A stretch of 64,000 bases of DNA. It comes from Hawksworthiomyces lignivorus (taxonomy: Eukaryota > Ascomycota > Sordariomycetes > Ophiostomatales > Ophiostomataceae). Position 1 is the stretch's first letter; each line of letters begins with the position of its first letter. The stretch lies in the NCBI GenBank assembly GCA_002917075.1, contig NTMA01000006.1, forward strand, positions 767,382 to 831,381, given 5' to 3'. Below the pieces are notes generated by a model. The model did no database searches. It saw only the letters and a list, made by a program, of their open reading frames with translations, and was not told where the DNA came from. Below, piece after piece: positions 11,548 through 23,557 of the stretch. The position numbers were made by a program, and so were the translations under genes.

Positions 11548-14500
11548 AAGAACGTCTGGTGGTTGCAAAATTCGGCGCGACAGATTTACCCTCTTCCGTC
11601 TTTGGCATTTTCCTCAACTTCTGGTTATTGGATTGCTTTAAAATCCTACTACATTTGGGCATAACTGACTGCAATATTCGTTTGCGATTTTTTTTATTTG
11701 TTTCGGATTGTTTTTTCTGTTTATATATGGGCTCTGTTCGGGATTTTCGGAACCTTTGGCAGCCTGAAAAGAAGCCGGCCTCTTCACGGAGGCTCAGTAG
11801 AAAGCTTCAAGGCCGGGACGGTGGGGAAACAGGCGTCAAACATATAATTTTTACTTTGTGTGCCATCTGAGAGCCTAGTCTATTCTGCCTCATCATGCTA
11901 CTTGCGGCAGAAAGACTTGTTAATCTTTTGATTTGAATCGGCTACTTATACCGTGATCCAAGCATTCTTTACTCCTCTCCTCGTGGACGAGAAAGATTTT
12001 GCAAGCCTCATCCCCTCCTTATATACATATTGTTTAATTTCAACTAAGAATTACGAGTTTAAACGTCGATGCTTTTTGTCTGTTCAAGACTAAAAGTAAC
12101 AGTGCAAGAATTTTGACTATAGTGTAGTGAAATATGTAGTAATTTCGTAAGAGGAAGAGGATGTCTAGAGATATATTAATCTTTTTACGTGAGAATAAGC
12201 AAGAAATATACGAGTAGCTCTTTCTGTAGGGTAGCAGTAAAGTAAAAATATTCGGATTTCGCTAGGAAGGATTTCAACACTGACTGTTGATTTTTGATCA
12301 TCCACTTCGTGCGTAACAAGGATACGGTCTCAGTGGGACCGTGAACCACGGGCGGACGTATCTATCTCCGTGCTTTATGTTTCTAGTCTGTGCCTGTTAT
12401 CTTGCCGAAAATCACCGACGCGGAGTTTCTGCCAAATATCGACAGGGCTGTCTGCTCGTCGGGTTGTGTTCTCAGCGGCTTGGAATCTGAGCACGACAAC
12501 TCTGCGCCGCACAGTGCCACCTGAACATGTGGCTCCTGTATTCTTTTGTTTTACTCTGCGCTCTCTGTGCGGTAGAAAGAAGCGATGCTTTGTTCGTCCT
12601 TTGTCTTTTGATTCCATGTTGCATAGCTAAACGCGGAGTTTTAAATGAGCCCACCGTCACCCCCGCGCTCTTTCATACACTTCTTCTGTTATTATTTACA
12701 CTCCTTCACGGACCGACTCATCATTCGGAGAAACCCAAAAAGTAAAGAAACATGTCATCACCGACTGTGGGGTCATTAAGAGAAACGTCGCGTGCACGCA
12801 AGCAACGCGGGAAAGTGAACCAAAAACGTGGTTGTCAGTCGTGTACTGTCGCAAGACTGTTCTGCGGAGTCCGGTCAAGGAGGGTTACATCGATCCTCAG
12901 CACCCGTGGTTCAGGGGGCAGGTTTTATACTTTCTTTGTAAACTCGAGACGTAGCAAATAGAAGCAGGATATAAATAAGATAAGTCACGAAAAAAAGGGG
13001 GACGTGGCTTCGTCGGCTGGCGGTCATTTGACGCCCAAACCAATCATTTGCAGCGTCGATCCGATTCCCATCCCAGAGACCGAAGAAGAGCAGGGATGAA
13101 ATGCATGTAAAAAACGCTTGCAATAAGAGGGGCAATCTGCCATGTGAATCTGGACCACACGTCCATCCCATATATTCCTCGCATCGTCATCTGCAGACAC
13201 CAGCGCGCTTCTCCTTCTAATGGCATCGATCGCCATGGGTCAGCTCTCCGCTCCGTACCTGCGGATGGTGTAGACGGAAGAGAAAAGATCTTGGTGAATT
13301 TCTATATGGCTGTGGCTGTCTCTGGAAGAAGGCTATTGACGAGAAAGTCCAAAAAGCGCATGGCAGTTAAATCCTCGCTAGTATCGCGGGCTTGGAAGTT
13401 GAAAAAAGAAAGAAAGTGATGGCAACATAGGATGCTTGTAGGACGAGAAGAGTGAAGTAGGATGGTCTTCCTATAATTTGCATGTTACGTTTCGAGGCGT
13501 CTTTTTGGTGTTAGAGGAATCGACTTTCCTCTTTGGGACGTGTAAATCGGAAGAAAAAAAATATATGGGGCAGCCGACGATGCTATGCTTACAATTGCAT
13601 CAACACACGCACATGGAGGGGATCCTTGTACCACTTCCTAGGCCTCATTTCCCATTCGGCGTCGGATTCCCCTCCGATCTCAGATGGGGCTTCTCTCCGA
13701 GTTATATCTTTATTTTCCTTTTCTCTCCGATTTCTCATGTACTTTGATCGTCCTTGGGTCTTCTTTCACGATACTTGTGCACGAGAGTATCTTTTTCCTG
13801 AGCTGCAACGAAAACGAAACCGGGAGGACACAGCAAAGAGCCGGCTTGAATGGATTCTTAGCAGTTCAAAAAAAAAAAAACTCTGAGATTTCAGATGCTA
13901 TGACGCAAGGAGAAGCATCTTGGAAATGAACGAGGTAACGAGGATGACCCGTGTCTCAAACACAAAAAGCACAGAAGGATTTCCGATGATGGCCATAGAC
14001 GAAAGAGTTTCCCTTTCAAACCCTTTCCTTTTTTTCAAGTCCATCTCCGCCTTTGCTCTCCGAGAGTAGGCCGAAAGGCAAACGTTGCAGTCCCTCTAGA
14101 CTTTCTTCCTCCGGCCGGCCTGGGTCTTCTCCTTCTCCCGGCTCATCATCGGACATTTCGTTTCTGCACGTTGTTGTCTCATTTTACTCATTTGTCTTAT
14201 TCGTCTGACGTTCCATCCCATCCAACCCGTCCTATGCTTTTACCCCATGTCTCTCATTTTGCTCCCGTGTCCAAGGTCATCCACTTATGGAACTCTGCAC
14301 GCCATCACAATGAGAGGGTAGTGTTGCAGCGCCTCTCGAGTCTTGGTCAAGCAACGCTTTCAACGTGCTCTTGGAATAATTTCAGCTTCCATATACGCTT
14401 AGATGAATTCAATAGCAAGTTTGTCACCTACGACAATGGAGTGTCCTGTCACACATATATCTACCCTGCATCCCTCCCCAAACTCTCATACAAGCATCTC

Positions 14501-15597
14501 AAGTTATCTTGTCGAAAGTGCAATAGAAACTCATATTCATAGTCGTTCCTTTTGGTTTCTTGCAAAATTAGCACATATATTTTACATTTTCCTTCATAGG
14601 ACACTAAGACAAGACTCTCCTTAATTTTTTCAAACCCGACTTCGAGAGCACACCGACTGTGTCGAAAGTCTTTCTTTGCACAACTTTTTTTTTTTTTTTT
14701 TTTTTTCATCTTATTGGGTTTTCTATTTCCTTTCTTTTTCTCCTGACGTCAGATAGACGAAGCCTATAACTATCGCGCAGTGAAGCGATCAAGTGGAGTC
14801 CTGCCGACCTACCTTCTATTTTACATTCCAGTGGCGTATCTTTCATATCATATGTTCAGTTGCCCACTCGCAATTTCATGCTTGTAAGGCTTCCTCTACC
14901 AGCCACACATACATTCATAAATTCACCTGTACCTTTTCTTTCTACTGCTGGAGTGGGCCAAATACATTCCTCAGCTTAGAAGTTGGCTCTTATGACCCTA
15001 TCCAGTCTCTTGGGTTGTGTTTAGAAATTGGTTCTCTTGCATTCCAATAAAACTAGCATTCCAAGCTGGGCAACGCCAATCCCACATACAAGCTGTCTCG
15101 GTCTGCACGCCGACTCGACAATACAGCTTGCTAATGCGCCGAAGCGTTTCGCAGCGCAAGACATCTTCGCCGACTAATCTCGATAATTGGGCTAGAGACG
15201 GCTCCACTAGCCAGCCTCGCCTTTGACGGCACTGTCCATTCAACAAGAGACTGGCATACCAGATAGAGAAGACCCGCGGGCTATCTCGTCTTAACTGGGT
15301 TATAGAGTGGGCTCTTAAGCCTCAAACTGGAACATTCGTGGCTGGCAGCATAGAGGAGGAAGGCGAAGGGGGCAAAGTCACACGTCAAAGAGAACATCAA
15401 GTTCTGACAGAGAACAGATTTCATGATAAAAGGCAAACATCTGCTTCGTTTCAGAGCATTGTCGGATTTGTTTCTGTATTCTCTCCATCATCCCGTTTCC
15501 TCTTTGCCTCCGGTGCTGTCAATTTGCTTGACGACGTTGGAGCTTGGGAAATTCGCATTCTTCTTTGTATATCTACACCCGCATACCTAACGAGAAG
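11548..15597. other. 4-kb stretch without a recognisable gene
   Basis: No coding region is supported. Small open frames, including a hydrophobic 72-codon one at 12527-12745, have no family features. A 24-base T tract lies near 14682-14706. AT-rich sequence from 11880 to 12300 is probably 3-prime flank of the GH16 gene, and the right end is presumably promoter of the GH64 gene. Confidence 0.55.
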
Positions 15598-17799
15598 ATG
15601 GCGACGATCGACGACTGCTTACGCATTCAAAATGAAAAGGGGATTCTAGCTGCTCCAACTAGTTCCTCATCTTCTTCAACCTCGACTTCCACTTCCCATG
15701 GCTCGTTCCATACCCCTGAATTTACTTCCGCAACAGCTTCGACTCTGAGCATCGCTCTTCAGAACAATACCACTTCTGCTAATCTATATGCCAACATCTC
15801 TGGCCTTGATATCAACAACAACAATGCCGTGTTTCTGCTGGAGAGCGATGGCATCACGCCATATTACCCAGCAAACCCCTCGGCCGACCAGCAGTCGCTG
15901 CAAGCCAATGTGGCTATCGCCGTCGGTGGTCCGGGTGCAGTCCGTACCATCACCGTGCCGCAGCTTGCTGGCGCCCGCATATGGTTTTCGCAAGATACGC
16001 CGCTGACGTTTCTGCTGAACCGAGGCGTCAGCGGCCCTGGCCTTGTCGAGCCGTCGGTGACCAACACGTCTGACCCCAACTACGCCCTGCGCTGGGACTT
16101 TTGCGAGTTCACGTTCAACCAGACTGAGCTGTTTGCCAACATCACCTACGTCGACTTTGTCAGCATCCCGGTGGCGCTGCAGCTCGAGAGCAGCGACGGC
16201 TCTGCCACCCAGACGGTCAAGGGCCTGCCGTCAGACGGGCTCAACACTGTCTGCACGGCCCTGCAGCAGCAGCAAATAGTCGACTGCGCCGGCTGGGACC
16301 AGCTAGCCGTGCAGATCAAGGTGGGCAACGCGAGCGCTCAGTTCCTGCGCGCGCTGTCGCCAAACAGTGCACTCGTCATGAACCCGTCGCTCTTCCCCAA
16401 CTACTTTGAGCCGTACGTGGACCAGGTGTGGGCCAAGTACCAGACGACGCCGGTGACTGTGGACACGCAGGCAAGCTGGGGCACGGTGACGGGCCAGGTG
16501 GATGCGTCGACGGAGCTGCTGACGTTTGGCAGCGTCGGCGGCTTCCCTAAACCGACCACTGGCGACATCTTCTCGTGCAGCACGGGCGCCTTTGCTGCGT
16601 ACGCGACCAACACAGACGAGATGGGCAACCTGGGTGCGCGCCTGGCCGCCGCCCTCAACCGCAGCACGCTGCTGGCCTACGCCAGCCAGCCTGACGGCGT
16701 GACTTCGCCCAGCATCTACTATCAGACTAGTCCTACCAACCATTACGCTCGCATACTGCACGCCACCAACCTCGACGGCCGCGGCTACGCGTTTCCCTAC
16801 GACGACGTTGGTCCCAACAATGGCCAGGACCAGTCTGGCGCCGTATCCAGTGGCAGCCCCTCGCTGCTCACCGTTTTTATCGGCGGGAATACCGCTAGCA
16901 GTACCACTGCTGCTGCCACTGCCACCACTACCACCACCACTCGGTCGACGCCGATTCGCCTGCGCGAGCTGGCTCGCCCGGGCCGGCAGCTCGTGGGCGG
17001 CCGTCGCAGCCGCGTCCGGCGGTCGGTGCTTCCACCTCCTCCGATCGAAGAAGAGGAGGAGGAGGGGGTAGATGAGGAGCAGCAGCAAGAGGCTGCTGCC
17101 GTCATAGATGAGAGGAAAGCTATGGCTATGGCCGTGCAGCAGGTCATGGCACCCTTCCTCGGAGGTGACGCGGTGGATGCCGACGAGCAGCAGTTGCTGC
17201 TGCAGCCCCAGAAACAGCAGATGGTTGGAGCCACCTCTGACCCGGAGAAGATGGACCTCGAGAAGGGCCTCCTCAGCGCCGCGAGCAGCGGAGGGGCCGA
17301 ACTCGGCTTCACCAAATCCGATACCACCTGGCCGCTTTCTTCTTCTTCATCGCTGTCCTCACCGCCCAGCCTCAGCGCCCGCCTCGCGGTCCTCCTGTGC
17401 CAGACGCTCACCTACCTGTGGGCGGCCGTCTGCGGGCTGGGCCGCACCGCCTGGGCCCTTGTCCCCCGCCGCGCCGCTGCCCCCATCGAAGCCGTCTGCG
17501 CGCGCGTTGCCGTTGCGGTGTCGCCCGCCGTTACTGCTGCGTCTTCCGCTGTGTCCGCGCTCGTTGCTGCCGTCGCTACCTCGGCCCTCGCCTCCGCTGT
17601 TGCCGCTGCTGTAGTCCGCCCGCTCGTCGTGCGCACCGCGCTGACGGCCGCGGTCCTGCTGGCCACTTATGTTGCCACGATGAGCAGCAGTGGCGGCCAC
17701 GACGGGAGCGGCGTCTCGCCCATTGTGGCATCGGCCTTGGCGGCCGTGACCGGCTGGCTGGATGGCGTGGCAGGTGGGCAGGCTCCGGCGCTCGAATAG
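15598..17799 (+). CDS. GH64-type beta-1,3-glucanase with long hydrophobic C-terminal extension
   Basis: Single exon of 733 residues. An in-frame TTG lies upstream at 15544, but the first ATG is at 15598. Residues of about 45-430 match the glycoside hydrolase family 64 / thaumatin-like fold: TLSIALQNNT, GLDINNNNAVFLLESDG, TPLTFLLN, VEPSVTN, FCEFTFNQ, YVDFVSIPVALQL, VDTQASWGTVTGQV, DIFSCSTGAF, LAAALNRSTLL and HATNLDGRGYAFPYDDV. Family enzymes release laminaripentaose-type products from beta-1,3-glucan. No classical signal peptide is visible, so the protein may be cytoplasmic, use another route, or have an unrecognised 5-prime exon. After the domain come a Ser/Thr linker, an acidic Glu/Gln stretch, and then about 150 residues of Ala/Val/Leu-rich sequence with several possible membrane helices. 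That 300-residue tail is unusual for the family as I know it. The domain assignment is firm; the role of the tail is unknown. Confidence 0.85.
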   Translation: MATIDDCLRIQNEKGILAAPTSSSSSSTSTSTSHGSFHTPEFTSATASTLSIALQNNTTSANLYANISGLDINNNNAVFLLESDGITPYYPANPSADQQSLQANVAIAVGGPGAVRTITVPQLAGARIWFSQDTPLTFLLNRGVSGPGLVEPSVTNTSDPNYALRWDFCEFTFNQTELFANITYVDFVSIPVALQLESSDGSATQTVKGLPSDGLNTVCTALQQQQIVDCAGWDQLAVQIKVGNASAQFLRALSPNSALVMNPSLFPNYFEPYVDQVWAKYQTTPVTVDTQASWGTVTGQVDASTELLTFGSVGGFPKPTTGDIFSCSTGAFAAYATNTDEMGNLGARLAAALNRSTLLAYASQPDGVTSPSIYYQTSPTNHYARILHATNLDGRGYAFPYDDVGPNNGQDQSGAVSSGSPSLLTVFIGGNTASSTTAAATATTTTTTRSTPIRLRELARPGRQLVGGRRSRVRRSVLPPPPIEEEEEEGVDEEQQQEAAAVIDERKAMAMAVQQVMAPFLGGDAVDADEQQLLLQPQKQQMVGATSDPEKMDLEKGLLSAASSGGAELGFTKSDTTWPLSSSSSLSSPPSLSARLAVLLCQTLTYLWAAVCGLGRTAWALVPRRAAAPIEAVCARVAVAVSPAVTAASSAVSALVAAVATSALASAVAAAVVRPLVVRTALTAAVLLATYVATMSSSGGHDGSGVSPIVASALAAVTGWLDGVAGGQAPALE

Positions 17800-18494
17800 A
17801 GTCATCTGCTCTCCTCGTCTACCCGACTCCTGGTCGTCTCCTGGGTTTTTGTTTTTTCCTTTCGATTATAGACTTGTAGCCCGCAGCACAGCATCGCAGG
17901 CCCTCCCTATACACAGCATAACGCGCCACAGCACAATCGAATCCCCCCTGTATCACATTCCAGCACTTTACAGAACACACTTCCTTATAATTCCCCCTTC
18001 TCCTTTGCTGCACTCTCCCTACACTTCCTCCTGCGTATAGTCTCTTGTTTTCTCTGTTCTCGAGGCCCATGAAAATTGGCGTTTTGGGTGAGTTTGAATC
18101 TTTTCTGTTTATGATCTCAAGACCGCCGTTCTTGTATTTTCCTGTACATAGTTCGAAGTGTATAACTAGATCTTCTTTTTAGTTTTGTACATATGGGTTG
18201 GCTTGCTCATTTGATTGTGGATTTTTGTTCGTGAGTTTTTACAATTGCTTGGGATTTGGGATGGGATATTTCATTACATACATAGTCAAAATTGTATAAT
18301 TATATCACAGATCAGCTTAATGAGAGGCCAGAATCTGCGAGACGCTCTTTAGCACTTTCATTTGTGAATACACATCAAGCAATGTTCTGAAGCCCAAAGG
18401 GCTATACCCTTGGGAATAAATGCAGCCTTCCAGTTTTCTATATATCCTTTTCCTATTATACAGTAGAATTGGCCATTCATTAAACATAAACGTC
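17800..18494. other. Convergent intergenic region
   Basis: Non-coding stretch between the 3-prime ends of the GH64 gene (plus) and the vps72 gene (minus). It is T-rich and AT-rich and presumably holds both 3-prime UTRs and polyadenylation signals. No other structure seen. Confidence 0.6.
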
Positions 18495-21400
18495 TTATAC
18501 ATTCTGTGTGGCTGGTGCCGGTATGTTGTTCTCGGGGGGGGAAGTGCCTGTTGAAGTAGCAGGGCCAGCAGCAGGAGTAGTTGTGGCAAGAACGGCAACA
18601 GGGGGTTTGACAGCTAGAGGAGCTGCGGCAGAGGCAGCAGCAGGAGTAGCAGAAGCAGGAGGACTAGGGACAAAGGCAATTTTAGCGGCAGGGACAGGAG
18701 CTAGATTAGCAGCAGGGGCAGGGGCAAGATTAGCAGCAGGAGCAGCGATAGGAGTAGTAGTAGGAGGAGTGCCAGCAGTAGCCGAAAGAGCCGCAGGAGC
18801 TGCCGGAGCTGCCGGAGCTGCCACAAGGGGAGTCGCCGGAGCTGCCGTAGGAGCAGCAGCAGGGGTAACCGCAGGAATAGCCGCTGGAGCAGCAGCAGGA
18901 GCAGCTGCTGGAGCAGCCGCAGGAGCAGCAACAGCAGCAACAGCAGGAGCAGCAGTCACAGGAGAAGCAGTCACAGGAGCAGCTTGGGTTAGAGCCACGG
19001 ATGCTGCTGGAGCTTCAACTGGCTTCTCCACAGACTTGTCTGATGGCACTTCGCTTGGCGGCTTCTCTGCTGCTTTGTCTCCTGTAGGAAGCGAGTTGTT
19101 TTTGTTCACGTCCTCGGGGATGCCAGTTGTCTTGCCGTCCTGTCCACTGCCTGTCGGCTTTTCCGCCTCGTCTTTCTTCTCCCCCTCTTTCTCTGCTGGT
19201 TTCTCCCCGGGGTTTTCCCCTGCCTTCTTCTCGTCACCTTCGCCGTCTTTCTTGGCGTCCTTGCCCTTCAGCTTGCTCGGGTCCACGAACCCGTCTGGCA
19301 CGCCAGCTGCAGCTTGTGTCGTACCGGGGCCGACCCACGCACCTACCAGCTGGCTCCACCGTAGCTCGCCACGGCACAGCTTGCGGATCTCTTTGTAGGC
19401 GTAGGCGTTGTAGAAGGGCAGGCCCGTCTCCACGTCGCGGTATCGGGCCGGGTGGCCGGTGATAAAGCACAAGGGTGCGTGCGCCGGTTCTAAATGAGAG
19501 TCAGCAAGGGGAACTGTGGTAACAAAAAGCATCTTGGGAGATAGGAAAAAGGGAAGATGAGAGTAACGCACTTCCAATCTTGGCCATGCGCCGGCCGAAG
19601 AGAATCTGCATCTGCACCTGCTTGTCCTGGACGGCGTCTTCGTCAAAGTTTTGGAGCACGATGCAGCTGCGCGTGATTCGACTGTCGGCGGCTGTGGCGT
19701 CTTCTGAAGCGGCTGGCTCTCCAGTTGCAGGTGCTACCGCGGCAGGCGCATCTTTCGGGTCTGCTGAAGACGCACTAGCCTGGCCAGGTAAAGAGTCTTT
19801 ACCTGGTGCACTCTCCTTTGCTGTGGCCGGTGCTGGTGGTACTACGGTCGTCGTAGCGGCGGCAGCTGCATCGCTCGGTTTTACGTCTTGTGTCGGTTCT
19901 TTTATGGATCCAGACGATTCTGGGAGTGTCGGAACGGAAGGCACGCCATTTGGAATGGGGATGCTGGCGGTTTGTTGAGAAGGCAATATAGTGCTAGCCT
20001 CGGTAGGCTTTTGTGGTGTTGTTGTGGTTGAGGGTGTGGTTGGTTTCTGCTCCGAAGCTTCTGCAGCCGGCAGGGAGGGGGCTTGAATCTGCGAGTCTGC
20101 GACCGACGTGGCAGATTCTGATGGCTTTGTAGAAGGTTGTGAAGGTGGGAGTGGTATGGAGGACGTAGCAGGGTTTTCTACTACCGTCGGAGGCGTATCT
20201 GTAGAAGCAGGGGGATTTGTTGGGAGATCAGGGGGGAGAGGAACAGAAGAAGGCCTGGTCGCTTCAGCGATCTTCTCCGATGCTGGAGTTTCTGCTTTCG
20301 GTTGCAGGTCTGATGCTGATAATGGGATTGGAGCTGGTGAAGATATTATTTTGGCATTTCCAGAAGCACCACCTGAAGGCGTCACGGATGAAGGATTCGG
20401 AGGAGGAGCGTCGGCCATGGTAACGTCGGCAGCAGGAGCAGCAGGTGGTGGCGGAGGAGGTGGTAGAGAAGCGACATTGGCTGATTCTTCTGTAGATGGT
20501 GGTTCTGACTTTTCTGCGGTACTTGTAGTATTTTCGGCTGGGGCTGGGGCATCAGTCATCTCCACATCAACAACGGTATTTGTTACTTCGGACGTAGAAG
20601 AAGCTGTAAGATTAGATACTGCCTCTTCCGGCCGCTGCGTGAGAGGTGGCGCTGGCGCATCAGTCAGTGTGAAAACAGATTGCGTATATTCGCCTGCCGA
20701 TTCTGCTGCACTGGGTGGTTTAGGGGGTTCTGCTGGAGCTGCTGTGAGAGCTTCCGAGGGAGCTTCTGCGGGAGCGTTCAACGGTGTGGCTGTCGCTTCT
20801 TGTGATGATGCTGGTGCTGATGCTTCTTTCGGCACTTCTAATGTGACCTCGGCTGGTTCTGAAGGCTTCTCAGAGGACACCTCTGCCGGCTTCACCTCAG
20901 GGTGTGCTTCTGTTGCTGTTTGCACCGCTGGCAGCTTCTCTCCCTCTGGTGGCTTTGCAGACTCTGCTCCCGATTGCTTGTCCTCGGTCTTTGCACCTTC
21001 GTCACCTTTCGCCTCGCCGGGCTTTCCGTCTTGGCTCTCGTTCTTGGCATCGTCTTTCTTTTCGGCTTTCTCGTCCTGGCCGGCTGTCTCCCCTTGTTTC
21101 GCATCGCCGTCCTTCTTTTCCTCGCCCGCTTGCGGCGGCGCCTCATCCTTTTTGGCGTCTCCTCCATCAGTCTCCTTTGCATCCTTGTTCTGCTCCTTGT
21201 TCTGCTCCTCCTCGGCGGCCTTCTGCAAAGCGGCCTTCTCGGCGGCGGTGAGGCGCTTCTTGCGCGGGGCCTTCTCCTCCATGGCGACCATGCGGCCGAC
21301 GTGGGACTTGAGCTGGCCCTCGCCGCTGAGCTCGACGATGCCGCTCCACATGGTGACGACGGGTCCCTCGAGGGTGCGGTTGTACATGGCGGCGAGCTTG

Positions 21401-22545
21401 GCGGCGCGGTCGGCCTCGCGCAGCTTCTCGGCCTCCTCCCAGGTGTTGAGGCTGCGGGTGTTGGCCTCCTCGACGCGGGCGGCCTCGGCCAGGCGCTCGG
21501 CCTGGGTCAGCGGCGCCTTCTTGTTGGCCTCGGCGCGCTGCTGCTTCTTGGCCATGATGGCGAGCTGCCGCGCCCGCCGCCGCTCGCGCTCCGCCATCTG
21601 CTGGTGCAGCTGCTCCTTGCTCATGCGCGTCGTGGCCCGTGACGACGCCCGCGTCGGCGCGTCCGCCGCCGACGGCAGCCAGCTCGTGCGCTCGCTCTTT
21701 TTCTTCTTCTTGGCCGCCGCCTCCGCTGCTGCGGCAGCAGCAGCTGCAGCAGCGGAGGCAGTCGTCGGCGTCGTGGGCGCGGGAGTGTGCGTGGGCGTGG
21801 GCGTCGAGGCCGCCGACGCCGTGCCCGTACCCTGCCGACCGCTGCGCTTCGCTGCTGCGGACGCGGGCGGCTGGTTGATGCGCACCTTTTTGCGGAACCG
21901 CGCCGGGATGGCCGCCTGCGCTTTCCGCTTGCGCGCGGCCATCCGCTGGGCGCGCTCACGCTGCTCCAGCTCGCGCTCGCCGGCTAGCTCGTCCGCGGGC
22001 GCGCCGCCGTCCTCGTCGTCCTCGTCGTCGCCGCTCGAGTCCATGTGCATGTCGTCGTCGTCGTCCTCGCCGCCGCGTCGCCGCTTTCGCCGCCGCTGCT
22101 GCTGTTGATGATGGCTGCCGGCACCACCGTCCTCGTCGCCGTCGCTGGCTCCCCCCCCTTCCTCGTCGTCTTCGTCGTCATCGCCGTTGCCATCCTCTTC
22201 TTCATCCAGCGACCACCCCGCGTCCTCGCCGTCCTCAGCGAAGAGCAGCTCCAGATCGTCCGCCTCCTCGCTGTCCGCTGCACCTGCTGCGCCCACCGCG
22301 CCACCCGCCGCTGCTGCCACGCTCGCCAGCAGGCTCTTCATGCGGTTGCCCGCCGTCGACCGCTTGGCACGTCCCGTGGCCAGCCACTCAATCTTCTTCG
22401 GCGGCGAGCTGACACCGCTGTCGCTGCCGCTGTCGTCCGGATCCGACAGGCTCGAGAGGGCGGACACGGACGCAGCTTCGTCTTTTCGTTTTCGGGCTGC
22501 CGCCTCGCCCGCAGGATGCGCGGCACCGTCTTCCTCTGTGGCCAT
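18495..22545 (-). CDS. vps72: Vps72/YL1-type SWR1-complex subunit, greatly extended
   Basis: Two exons on the minus strand: 22545-19572 and 19489-18495, giving 1322 residues. The intron (GTGCGT...TTTAG) leaves phase 1 and joins MAKIG to KPAHAPLCF. The N-terminal YL1 region has RSTAGNRM at residues 62-69, followed by long acidic Asp/Glu tracts and basic KR stretches. This matches the Vps72/Swc2 subunit that binds H2A.Z-H2B and helps SWR1 exchange it into nucleosomes. The YL1_C domain follows the intron at about residues 998-1045 (FITGHPARYRD, ETGLP, NAYAYKEIRKL). Between these domains lie about 450 residues of low-complexity Pro/Ala/Ser/Glu sequence. After YL1_C there is a further tail of about 270 residues dominated by Ala-Pro repeats. 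Yeast Vps72 is roughly 800 residues, so this copy is large. An in-frame ATG at 22716 would add 57 unlikely residues. I prefer 22545. Confidence 0.88.
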
Positions 22546-23557
22546 GGTGTGTGTCTCGGTTGCCGCGGCGGGTTTGCCGTCTGGCTGTGGTGATGGCCAA
22601 AATCGTGTCTGGTGTGGCGTTGGTTCAGAAGTGTTGGAGGCGCGTATGCCTTCTATACAAGCTAACAGCCAATCTAAGCCTGATTGATCTAAAATTTGGA
22701 ATCTACACGTGATCATAAAATATGACTAAGCTTTTTTTTTTGTAGGGAATTATCTCGCGATCAACAGGCTGTGCCAAGGATAAGAGCAATCAGCAGTAGG
22801 AGCGGTAGCAATGCCACACAGCGAAAATTGCAGATGATGAAGATATGGCCGGTAAGTTATGCTTGAATCGCATGAATACAAAGAGTAGTAGGAAAGATCT
22901 ACCGGTCATGGTCGAACTACATCGAGCTTTTTCCTTATACACGGCCTACAACGAGAATGATACCAGTGTCATTGATGGCTAGATGGGCTTGCCATCAAAG
23001 ACAGCCGCATGACATGATCCATGGATTGCATACTCTCACGAGATGCACCTATCGCAGAATAACAAACAAAAAGAAATAATAAAAATTTAGAATGAAAAGA
23101 GATACAAAAAATACATATCCAAGCCTGAATTCGTCAGCTACCTTGTGATTGGCCAGATCTTTGGACATCTCCCGCACCACCTGGATGTTCAGCCTTGCGG
23201 TCAAAGTCTTGCACCCAATGAGAAAGTCTAAGCCACCTTCTCCTAAAACGAAAGTTGACCCTTACTGCCAGCTGGTTCAGTGGCTACAGCTAATTCAATG
23301 CTTTACATCTGACTTCGGGAGCGGGTTGTCTATAGCAGATGTCCATTCTCTGGGTTCGAACCGACGTGGAATAACCGTCACATCATATCGTCCAAACTAC
23401 GTTGAGACTGCACCCGAATCAGCTTTGCGACGTTCATTACCACTGCCAGCATTACCTGTCAGCATCGTTGCTGCCGACAATCGACGCCAACTATTTCAGG
23501 TGCTCTCTTTGATTCTCGAGTTCGGTCCTGTTACCTCGCTCCATTTAATCTGAATAA
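22546..23557. other. Divergent intergenic region between vps72 and the NLR
   Basis: About 1 kb between the two divergent start codons, presumably holding both promoters. An open frame at 23149-23553 stops just before the NLR ATG but has no family features. It is more likely leader sequence. Confidence 0.5.

Noticed and set aside
12527..12745. 72-codon frame with a signal-peptide-like start
   Set aside because: Hydrophobicity can come from T-rich sequence. No Cys pattern, context or promoter evidence for a secreted peptide.
20108..22108. 666-codon open frame on the plus strand opposite vps72
   Set aside because: It mirrors the codon bias and low-complexity Asp/Ser/Ala composition of vps72. 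The minus strand has the conserved YL1 motifs and a good intron.
23149..23553. 134-codon frame ending just before the NLR start
   Set aside because: Not in frame with a plausible fusion and lacks domain features. Likely 5-prime leader of the NLR.
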